A stretch of 5,552 nucleotides of DNA from Ruminococcus sp. (GTDB lineage Bacteria > Bacillota > Clostridia > Oscillospirales > Ruminococcaceae): NCBI GenBank assembly GCA_017622635.1, contig JAGAQS010000175.1:1-5552 (forward strand), in the 5' to 3' direction. The position numbers and the translations under genes are program-made. The notes under the pieces were generated by a model that was not told where the DNA came from, did no database searches, and saw only the letters and a list, made by a program, of their open reading frames with translations. The number at the start of each line of letters is the position of its first letter. The first letter of the stretch is position 1. Of this stretch, positions 1-5,271 are shown one piece after another.

Positions 1-914
1 GGGACGAATACGGCAGGCTTCCTATAATCATAGGAAAAAGAAGCGACGGTTTCTGTCTGTCAACTGAATCATTCGCATTCCAGAAACTCGGTTACACCAC
101 ATATAAGGAACTTACAGCAGGCGAAATTGTAAAAATCAACTCGGACGGCTGTGAAGTTCTGAGTGAGGGCGACCCCTCAAAGATGAAAATATGTACTTTC
201 ATGTGGACATATTATGGTTACCCTACTGCTGTATATGAGGGTGTAAACGTTGAGGTCATGAGAACACGCAACGGTGAAATCATGGCTGAAAATGACATAA
301 AAGCGGGAAAACTTCCTGATGTTGACTATGTGTGCGGTATTCCCGACTCGGGAACTCCCCACGCTATCGGTTATGCAAACAGAAGCGGTATTCCGTTCGC
401 AAGACCGTTTATAAAATATACTCCCACATGGCCCCGTAGTTTCATGCCTACAAATCAGAACATGAGAAATCAGGTTGCAAAAATGAAGCTTATTCCCGTT
501 CACGAACTTATCGAGGGAAAAAGACTTCTCTTTGTAGACGACAGTATTGTACGTGGTACACAGATGAGGGAAACAGTTGAATTTCTGTATGAAAACGGTG
601 CAAAAGAAGTGCATATGCGTTCTGCGTGTCCGCCGATTATGTACGGCTGTAAGTATCTGAACTTTTCACGCAGTCACTCTGAACTCGAATTAATCGCAAG
701 ACAGATTATTGACGAATTTGAGGGTGCGGAGGGTGTCAAGTACCTTGCAGAATACAGTGACACAAACACTGAACGTGGCAAGCGTATGCGTGACGAAATC
801 TGTCGCAGACTGAAGCTCACATCTCTTGAATTTCAGTCTCTCGAAGGTAAGGTAAAAGCTGTAGGACTGCCCGAATGTAAGCTCTGTACTTACTGCTGGA
901 GCGGAAACGAATAA
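1..914 (+). CDS. purF: Amidophosphoribosyltransferase (PurF), 3' part, start outside the window
   Basis: First committed step of purine synthesis: PRPP plus glutamine gives 5-phosphoribosylamine, in the cytoplasm. The reading frame is open from base 3, so 303 residues are visible. The N-terminal glutamine amidotransferase half with its catalytic cysteine lies mostly upstream of the window. Visible parts are the end of that domain (IIIGKRSDGF), the GIPDSGTPHAIGYA segment, and the phosphoribosyltransferase PRPP loop LLFVDDSIVRGT at about bases 525-560. Cysteines at bases 192, 648, 876 and 885 fall where Bacillus subtilis PurF has its [4Fe-4S] ligands: ICTF, YGCKY, and the C-terminal ECKLC followed by TYCW. 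That suggests an iron-sulfur, oxygen-sensitive PurF. The stop is TAA at 912-914. A Met at 183 is internal, since conserved PurF sequence continues upstream of it. Identification is firm; the cluster is inferred from the cysteine pattern. Confidence 0.95.
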   Translation, partial: DEYGRLPIIIGKRSDGFCLSTESFAFQKLGYTTYKELTAGEIVKINSDGCEVLSEGDPSKMKICTFMWTYYGYPTAVYEGVNVEVMRTRNGEIMAENDIKAGKLPDVDYVCGIPDSGTPHAIGYANRSGIPFARPFIKYTPTWPRSFMPTNQNMRNQVAKMKLIPVHELIEGKRLLFVDDSIVRGTQMRETVEFLYENGAKEVHMRSACPPIMYGCKYLNFSRSHSELELIARQIIDEFEGAEGVKYLAEYSDTNTERGKRMRDEICRRLKLTSLEFQSLEGKVKAVGLPECKLCTYCWSGNE

Positions 915-925
915 TATATAAAAAA

Positions 926-965
926 TTTCAGAACCTGTTTTCATTGCTGAAAACAGGTTTTGAAG
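926..965 (+). terminator. Long hairpin between purF and purM; possible attenuator or processing site
   Basis: The arms 932-943 and 948-959 form 12 uninterrupted base pairs (AACCTGTTTTCA with TGAAAACAGGTT) around the loop TTGC. Pairing can be extended outwards to 926/965 with two G-T wobbles. No long T-run follows, only TTTT at the base of the stem and then GAAGAATTT. It is therefore a poor complete terminator, and purM begins just 22 bases beyond it. Partial termination, mRNA processing or stabilisation are all possible. The pairing is seen directly; the function is inferred. Confidence 0.45.
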
Positions 966-970
966 AATTT

Positions 971-977
971 AAGGAGG
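971..977 (+). promoter_or_regulatory. Ribosome binding site of purM
   Basis: AAGGAGG lies 10 bases before the ATG at 988. It is a near-perfect Shine-Dalgarno sequence and sits immediately after the intergenic hairpin. An extended hairpin would come close to it but not cover it. Confidence 0.85.
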
Positions 978-987
978 AATATTTTAA

Positions 988-2025
988 ATGAATAACAGTT
1001 TTTCAAAAAGCTATGAAAAGGCGGGCGTTGACGTTACCGCAGGTTACAAGGCTGTTGAACTCATGAAAAAACACATTGCCCGTACCATGACGGCAGGTGC
1101 TATTTCAGGCATCGGTGGATTCGGAGGACTTTATGAACTCGACATGACAGGTATTTCAAAGCCCGTCCTTGTTTCAGGTACTGACGGTGTAGGCACTAAG
1201 ATAAAAATCGCTTTTATCATGGACAAACACGATACAGTAGGTATTGACTGTGTTGCAATGTGTGTCAATGACATTATATGCTGTGGTGCAAAACCTCAGT
1301 TTTTCCTTGATTACATCGCCTGCGGAAAGAACTACCCCGAAAAAATCGCACAGATAGTTTCAGGCGTTGCAGAAGGTTGTGTACAGGCAGGCTGTGCATT
1401 AATCGGCGGTGAGACTGCTGAACACCCCGGACTTATGCCCCTTGACGAATATGACCTTGCAGGTTTTTCTGTAGGTATCGTTGACAGGGACAAAATTTTA
1501 AAGCCCGAAACTCAGAAAGCCGGAGACATTCTTATTGCCATAAAGTCAAGCGGTGTACATTCAAACGGTTTTTCACTTGTAAGAAAGGTATTTGAAGTAA
1601 ACGAAAAGAACCTTGCCGTACATTTTGATGACCTCGGAACAACTCTCGGTGAGTGTCTGCTTACTCCCACAAGAATCTACGTAAAGGCAATTCTCAGTCT
1701 TATCAGCGAAGTTAATGTAAAGGCAATCTCACACATAACAGGCGGTGGATTCTATGAGAATATCCCACGTGTTCTTCCTGACGGTATTTCTGCAAAAATC
1801 GAAAGAAACGCCGTTCAGGTACTTCCTATCTTCGACTTAATCAAACGTTCGGGTGACATTCCTGAAAGAGATATGTTTAATACTTTCAATATGGGTGTCG
1901 GCATGGTTGTTTCAGTTGACAGAAACGACGCTGACAAGGCTATTGACGTTCTCAGAAAAGCAGGCGAGGACGCTTATATTCTCGGTGAACTCGTTGAATC
2001 TGACGAGGGCGTTATAATCTGCTGA
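988..2025 (+). CDS. purM: Phosphoribosylformylglycinamidine cyclo-ligase (AIR synthetase)
   Basis: Converts FGAM plus ATP to aminoimidazole ribonucleotide, the fifth step of purine synthesis, as a cytoplasmic dimer. At 345 residues it has the normal length for the family. Family motifs appear in order: the glycine-rich [11 protein letters not shown] (41-51), the signature [16 protein letters not shown] (61-76), [13 protein letters not shown] (84-96), GGETAEHPG (140-148), [11 protein letters not shown] (153-163), [13 protein letters not shown] (188-200), [10 protein letters not shown] (224-233), [16 protein letters not shown] (249-264) and [11 protein letters not shown] (296-306). GETAEHPG replaces the commoner GETAEMPG, a mild variation. 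The ATG follows a strong ribosome binding site. Its TGA stop at 2023-2025 shares a base with the ATG of the expansin gene, and purF lies 73 bases upstream, so all three are probably on one transcript. Confidence 0.98.
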   Translation: MNNSFSKSYEKAGVDVTAGYKAVELMKKHIARTMTAGAISGIGGFGGLYELDMTGISKPVLVSGTDGVGTKIKIAFIMDKHDTVGIDCVAMCVNDIICCGAKPQFFLDYIACGKNYPEKIAQIVSGVAEGCVQAGCALIGGETAEHPGLMPLDEYDLAGFSVGIVDRDKILKPETQKAGDILIAIKSSGVHSNGFSLVRKVFEVNEKNLAVHFDDLGTTLGECLLTPTRIYVKAILSLISEVNVKAISHITGGGFYENIPRVLPDGISAKIERNAVQVLPIFDLIKRSGDIPERDMFNTFNMGVGMVVSVDRNDADKAIDVLRKAGEDAYILGELVESDEGVIIC

Positions 2026-2882
2026 TGAAAAAAATAATAATATCACTTGCCGTATTACTGGGAGTGTCTGCACTTCCCGCAATGTCCGCAGGTGATTCCC
2101 TCGACGTTAATTCCGACGGGCGTGTTGACAGCTTTGATTTGGTGTCGGCACGCCGTGACGGAGCGTCCGCAGACGAACTGAACGCAATAAATAATTTCAT
2201 TCTCGGACGTGATGCAGGCTTTTCCGACAATGACAATACATATACTGTAGATGAATCATGTATACTTGAACCAAAGGGAACTGTACATACAGGCGACGGA
2301 ACTTTCTACGGCGGAGGCTATGAGGGAGGCTGTGCAATGCTTGACCCTGTTTCAAGGGACTACTGGATAGTTGCAATGAATCTCGCCGACTATAACAACG
2401 CACAGCTTGCAGGTGCATATATTGAAGTAACGGGCGAACTCGGCACTATAAATATGCTTGTCACCGACCTGCTCCCCGAGGGAAAAAAAGGTGACCTCGA
2501 TTTATATACAGATGCTTTTCCGCTTATTGCTCCCGTTGAAAAGGGACGTGTTCCTGTAAGCTGGAAAATCATACCGCTTGACAGTGCTGAAAATGAACCC
2601 GTTTCATACAAATACAAGGAGGGTACTACTGAATACTGGTGCGGTATTCAGATAAGAAACCACCGTTATCCGATTACAAGACTTGAATATCTTGACGAAA
2701 ACGGTGAATTTGTCGAAATAGAACGCCGTCAGTACAATTATTTTGAATCCGACAAAATGGGCAAAGGTCCGTTTACGTTCAGAATAACGGATATATACGG
2801 TCAGATGGTCATTGATGAAAATATCCCCCTGTCATACGACGACACCGAAATAATAAAGGGACACGTCCAGTTACCGAAATAA
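2025..2882 (+). CDS. Secreted bacterial expansin with an N-terminal dockerin-like calcium loop
   Basis: Predicted to loosen plant cell walls non-hydrolytically outside the cell. Residues 1-22 form a signal peptide (MKK, a hydrophobic core, then a likely cut near A19-A22). Residues 27-38 (DVNSDGRVDSFD) match the dockerin/F-hand calcium loop, followed by a helix-like LNAINNFILGR (52-62). From about residue 75 on it matches the Bacillus subtilis expansin EXLX1 (YoaJ), as I recall that sequence, along both domains. The double-psi barrel domain has GTFYGGGYEGG (92-102), VTDLLPEG (146-153) and LDLYTDAF (158-165). The CBM63 domain has EYWCGIQIRNHRYP (203-216), QYNYF (236-240), FRITDIYG (252-259) and the C-terminal GHVQLPK. 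The essential EXLX1 Asp82 corresponds to D159 and Asp71 to D148. The binding triad W125-W126-Y157 corresponds to Y204-W205-Y237. There is no good ribosome binding site: only GAGGG, 15 bases upstream. Translation is therefore probably coupled to purM through the TGATG overlap. Confidence 0.92.
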   Translation: MKKIIISLAVLLGVSALPAMSAGDSLDVNSDGRVDSFDLVSARRDGASADELNAINNFILGRDAGFSDNDNTYTVDESCILEPKGTVHTGDGTFYGGGYEGGCAMLDPVSRDYWIVAMNLADYNNAQLAGAYIEVTGELGTINMLVTDLLPEGKKGDLDLYTDAFPLIAPVEKGRVPVSWKIIPLDSAENEPVSYKYKEGTTEYWCGIQIRNHRYPITRLEYLDENGEFVEIERRQYNYFESDKMGKGPFTFRITDIYGQMVIDENIPLSYDDTEIIKGHVQLPK

Positions 2883-2884
2883 AT

Positions 2885-3349
2885 ATGAAAGTAAGTACAA
2901 TTGATATCATATGGGCGGTTGTTTCAATGATAGTCCTTGCCGTGTTTTTCCGTATAGGACACCTTGTATACGGTCTGCTGATTATATACGGAATGATGTT
3001 TGTGATATTTTTCATTCATATACTTAAAATACGTAAAAGCACAGCCGACAGTATAGCGATATACGGTGAAATAACAGGATACAACAAGGAAAAGACGGGA
3101 AAAGGCTATTGTCCCATTGTAAAGTACACCACAGAGGACGGCAGAGAAATTACTTCCATATATACAGTGGTTTCAAGAAAACAACAGTTTGAAATCGGTA
3201 CGGAATTAATGATTTGCTATGACCCCGAAAATCCAATGTCATTTTACTTTATGGGACGTGAAAACGAACTGACAGCGACATATTACCGCTTTATTACAAT
3301 CGGCGGTATTATTTCAGTTATTCTCTTAGTATTGTCACAAATAAAATAA
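2885..3349 (+). CDS. Small membrane protein with a DUF3592-like domain
   Basis: Function unknown. The 154-residue protein has two hydrophobic segments at about 7-24 and 28-48, a polar middle region (about 50-130), and a last hydrophobic segment at about 135-151. The middle region resembles DUF3592: GEITGYNKEKTGKGYCPIVK, then an aromatic-rich strand with DGREI, then FEIGTELMICYDPENP, the typical VGxxVxVxYDPxNP ending. With three membrane spans, that domain would lie between spans 2 and 3 and could face either side. The start codon is only two bases after the expansin stop and no ribosome binding site is visible close by, so translation probably depends on ribosomes finishing the expansin. The family assignment is by pattern only. 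Confidence 0.75.
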   Translation: MKVSTIDIIWAVVSMIVLAVFFRIGHLVYGLLIIYGMMFVIFFIHILKIRKSTADSIAIYGEITGYNKEKTGKGYCPIVKYTTEDGREITSIYTVVSRKQQFEIGTELMICYDPENPMSFYFMGRENELTATYYRFITIGGIISVILLVLSQIK

Positions 3350-3350
3350 C

Positions 3351-3357
3351 AAAGGAG
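3351..3357 (+). promoter_or_regulatory. Ribosome binding site of the first TM2 gene
   Basis: AAAGGAG lies 10 bases before the ATG at 3368. The same AAAGGAGTGA string, with the same spacing, precedes the second TM2 gene, which fits duplication of the gene together with its leader. Confidence 0.8.
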
Positions 3358-3367
3358 TGATTTAAGA

Positions 3368-3757
3368 ATGAAATGTCCATATTGTGGGGCAGAAACACGT
3401 TATGCAAAATGTGAATACTGTGATTCAATCATAGACCAGTCAATTTCAGAAACCGCAAACGAAGTTTTTCAGGACGTAACACGAAATGTGACGCAGAATA
3501 TCGTCCAGAACATCACAATAAACCAGAATCCTATGGAGGAAATCTCAAAAAAGAAAAAATCAACATCAATAATACTCTGTTGTCTCGGTTTTTTCGGACT
3601 GGGAGGTTTCCACCGTTTCTACACCGGTCATATCGGAACAGGAATTTTATGGCTGTGTACAGCAGGCTGTTTTTTCATAGGAACTACTATTGACCTTGTT
3701 TCACTTATAATAGGCAAGTTTTATGACAGCAAGGAAAGACGTATTTCAAAATGGTAA
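3368..3757 (+). CDS. TM2-domain membrane protein with an N-terminal zinc-ribbon-like motif (copy 1)
   Basis: 129 residues, specific function unknown. The N-terminus has two CxxC knuckles, C3/C6 (CPYC) and C15/C18 (CEYC), enough for a small zinc ribbon. A linker rich in Asn, Gln, Val and Ile follows (about 31-55, with NVTQNIVQNITINQN), then a basic patch KKKK (61-64). The TM2 domain covers about 65-120. Its first helix is SIILCCLGFFGLGG, then the turn motif FHRFYTGHIGTG (81-92) and the second helix LWLCTAGCFFIGTTIDLVSL, which contains the family's typical acidic residue D109. The tail is FYDSKERRISKW. The zinc ribbon is probably cytoplasmic. TM2 proteins with zinc ribbons are common in Firmicutes and have no settled role. 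It has its own strong ribosome binding site, unlike the two genes before it. Confidence 0.88.
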   Translation: MKCPYCGAETRYAKCEYCDSIIDQSISETANEVFQDVTRNVTQNIVQNITINQNPMEEISKKKKSTSIILCCLGFFGLGGFHRFYTGHIGTGILWLCTAGCFFIGTTIDLVSLIIGKFYDSKERRISKW

Positions 3758-3758
3758 C
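3518..3758 (+). repeat. Tandem gene duplication, first unit
   Basis: This stretch aligns without gaps to 3888-4128, at a constant offset of 370 bases. The encoded 79 residues differ at 13 positions by my hand count (about 84% identity). The last 40 bases, 3719-3758, are identical to 4089-4128 and include the stop codon. Confidence 0.85.
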
Positions 3759-3786
3759 TGTTGATTCTTATTTTTGATAATCGGAT

Positions 3787-3793
3787 AAAGGAG
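3787..3793 (+). promoter_or_regulatory. Ribosome binding site of the second TM2 gene
   Basis: AAAGGAG lies 10 bases before the ATG at 3804. It repeats the arrangement in front of copy 1. Confidence 0.8.
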
Positions 3794-3803
3794 TGAATAA
3801 ATA

Positions 3804-4127
3804 ATGAGATGTCCACATTGTGGCGGTGAAATTGACTTTTTTGAAAATGATACGACATATACACCAAATATTATAAATAATATATGCATTAATCAGAACC
3901 CCACAGAAGAAATCTCAACAAGAAAAAAATCAACTTCAATAATACTTTGCTGTCTCGGATTTTTCGGACTGGGAGGTTTTCACCGTTTCTATGCGGGACA
4001 AATCGGCACAGGTCTGGTTTGGTTATGTACATTCGGCTGTTTCTTCATAGGGACTGTTATTGACCTCATTACAATCATAATGGGCAAATTTTATGACAGC
4101 AAGGAAAGACGTATTTCAAAATGGTAA
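3804..4127 (+). CDS. TM2-domain membrane protein (copy 2) with a reduced zinc-binding N-terminus
   Basis: 107 residues, a paralogue of the gene just upstream. From INQNP (29-33) to the shared tail DSKERRISKW it aligns without gaps to residues 51-129 of copy 1. The TM2 domain is intact: SIILCCLGFFGLGG, then FHRFYAGQIGTG (59-70), then a second helix ending GTVIDLITII with D87. The N-terminal region is 22 residues shorter. It keeps the first knuckle (C3/C6, CPHC) but has no second CxxC, so it cannot form the four-cysteine site seen in copy 1 unless two chains share a metal or C28 contributes. Two copies may form a hetero-oligomer in the membrane; that is inference. The purN ribosome binding site begins directly after the stop. 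Confidence 0.87.
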   Translation: MRCPHCGGEIDFFENDTTYTPNIINNICINQNPTEEISTRKKSTSIILCCLGFFGLGGFHRFYAGQIGTGLVWLCTFGCFFIGTVIDLITIIMGKFYDSKERRISKW

Positions 4128-4128
4128 C
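3888..4128 (+). repeat. Tandem gene duplication, second unit
   Basis: Partner of 3518-3758. Similarity stops abruptly after base 4128: copy 1 continues into a 46-base spacer, while copy 2 runs straight into the purN ribosome binding site. Confidence 0.85.
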
Positions 4129-4133
4129 GGAGG
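4129..4133 (+). promoter_or_regulatory. Ribosome binding site that fixes the purN start
   Basis: GGAGG lies 8 bases before the ATG at 4142. It lies inside the longer reading frame that starts at 4121, so the real start is 4142, not 4121. Confidence 0.85.
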
Positions 4134-4141
4134 CAAAAGCT

Positions 4142-4768
4142 ATGAAAAATATAGTGGTTCTCGTTTCGGGCGGAGGAACAAACTTACAGGCACTTATTGA
4201 TGCCGAAAAGTCAGGCATTATAAAGGGCGGAAAAATTACCTGTGTAATTTCCTCAAAACCCGACGCTTACGCACTCGAAAGGGCAAAAAACAACAACATT
4301 GCAACAAGAGTTATTCCAAGAAAGGAATACTCCGACAGCAAAAGTTACAGCATGGCAATACTCGACGTACTCCGTGAGGAAAAAGCGGATTTGATAGTAC
4401 TTGCGGGATTCATGACCATTCTTGACGAATGTCTGACAAAAGAATATGCCTACAAAATTATAAACGTACACCCTGCACTTATACCGTCATTCTGCGGTGA
4501 GGGTTATTACGGACTCAAAGTTCACGAAAAAGCACTTGAATACGGTGTAAAAGTCAGCGGTGCAACGATTCATTTCGTAAACGAAAAGGCAGACGCAGGT
4601 GCAATAATTCTACAGGGTGTTGTTGACATTGAAAAAGACGATACACCCGAAATTTTACAGCGTCGTATTATGGAAAACGTTGAATGGAAGTTACTCCCGA
4701 AAGCTGTTTCACTGTTCTGTCAGGACAAAATAGAAATAATCGACGGAAAGGCTTACGTAAAAAAATGA
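4142..4768 (+). CDS. purN: Phosphoribosylglycinamide formyltransferase (GAR transformylase)
   Basis: Transfers the formyl group of 10-formyltetrahydrofolate to GAR, giving FGAR, the third step of purine synthesis, in the cytoplasm. With the start at 4142 it has 208 residues, normal for the family. Residues 3-16 (NIVVLVSGGGTNLQ) form the first strand and the phosphate-binding loop. INVHPALIPSF (107-117) carries the catalytic N108 and H110, equivalent to N106 and H108 of Escherichia coli PurN. ADAGAIILQ (150-158) carries D151, equivalent to D144. The folate-binding loop includes LAGFMTIL (87-94). An in-frame ATG at 4121 would add seven residues overlapping the TM2 gene end; it lies upstream of the ribosome binding site and is unlikely. 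The TGA stop at 4766-4768 overlaps the next start as ATGA. Confidence 0.97.
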   Translation: MKNIVVLVSGGGTNLQALIDAEKSGIIKGGKITCVISSKPDAYALERAKNNNIATRVIPRKEYSDSKSYSMAILDVLREEKADLIVLAGFMTILDECLTKEYAYKIINVHPALIPSFCGEGYYGLKVHEKALEYGVKVSGATIHFVNEKADAGAIILQGVVDIEKDDTPEILQRRIMENVEWKLLPKAVSLFCQDKIEIIDGKAYVKK

Positions 4769-5256
4769 TTACGGATATAAAAAAAGGTGAGTTCGGCATT
4801 GAGGGAAAATTATACTCCAAAGTGTTCAATACTGAAATAGAAGTCATGATTGACGAGGAAGTAAACATTGAGTACGCACAGAAATGTGCCGAACATTTCA
4901 ACAGTCTCAACAGTGAACTTGTTGAAACCATATGCAAAGGTGCAAAAGCCTACTGTCTTGACTTCATGGAAATAGCGTCGGGAGACTGGGACGAGGAACT
5001 GACAATCCCCGTAACTTCTGAAACTCCCCCGCTTGAAATTCTGAAATGTTTCAGACCACAAATGCTTGTAATCGAAAAACCCGACGACGAAAACAGAATA
5101 GGCTATCAGCTTTCATGTTGCTGTGACTGGGAAATTGAACACGGCATGGAAATTGACATACTTGACGACAAAGTTGTATATCTCAGTTCATTCAACGGTT
5201 ATTCACCGTGGTATGAATATGATGACGATGAATCTAATTATATAAATAAAATATAA
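4765..5256 (+). CDS. DUF6985-like soluble protein of unknown function
   Basis: 163 residues, acidic, with no signal peptide or membrane segment. The C-terminal core GYQLSCCCDWEIEHGMEIDI (113-132) followed by DDKVVYLSSFNGYSPW has the 'W-x-x-EHG-[LM]' pattern I associate with DUF6985 and related small proteins, some of which sit near toxin-immunity genes. The N-terminal half, with YAQKCAEHFNSLNSELVETI (37-56), looks helical. Three consecutive cysteines (118-120) are notable but may be chance. The start at 4765 is chosen because ATGA overlaps the purN stop, a classic coupling arrangement. An earlier in-frame ATG at 4684 would run 81 bases deeper into purN with no matching ribosome binding site. 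The family call is from memory of its pattern and could be wrong; I infer no function. Confidence 0.7.
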   Translation: MITDIKKGEFGIEGKLYSKVFNTEIEVMIDEEVNIEYAQKCAEHFNSLNSELVETICKGAKAYCLDFMEIASGDWDEELTIPVTSETPPLEILKCFRPQMLVIEKPDDENRIGYQLSCCCDWEIEHGMEIDILDDKVVYLSSFNGYSPWYEYDDDESNYINKI

Positions 5257-5261
5257 AGGAG
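5255..5261 (+). promoter_or_regulatory. Ribosome binding site of the IMP cyclohydrolase gene
   Basis: AAAGGAG lies 10 bases before the ATG at 5272 and overlaps the stop codon (5254-5256) of the preceding gene. This arrangement favours continuous translation along one mRNA. Confidence 0.8.
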
Positions 5262-5271
5262 ATGTTTTATC

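Noticed and set aside
177..614. Open antisense frame of 145 residues opposite purF
   Set aside because: It lies wholly opposite a strongly conserved purF, shows no recognisable domain, and the other antisense frames (2012-2236, 2390-2617, 4668-4937 and similar) look equally accidental.
183..911. A separate short purF-like gene starting at Met 183
   Set aside because: The same frame is open back to base 3 and encodes conserved PurF sequence there, so 183 is an internal methionine of a gene cut by the window edge.
3759..3786. Weak inverted repeat GATT...AATC between the TM2 genes
   Set aside because: Only four base pairs around a long loop, no GC content to speak of, and no following T-run.
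3774..3803. Possible promoter (TTGATA, 18-base spacer, TAAATA) before the second TM2 gene
   Set aside because: The -10 box would touch the start codon, placing the transcript start inside the gene, and the gap is better explained as a duplicated leader in an AT-rich spacer.
4121..4141. ATG at 4121 as the purN start
   Set aside because: The GGAGG at 4129-4133 lies downstream of it, and the conserved family N-terminus begins at the ATG at 4142.
4684..4764. ATG at 4684 as the start of the DUF6985-like gene
   Set aside because: It would overlap purN by 85 bases without a suitable ribosome binding site; the ATGA overlap at 4765 is a much more usual start.
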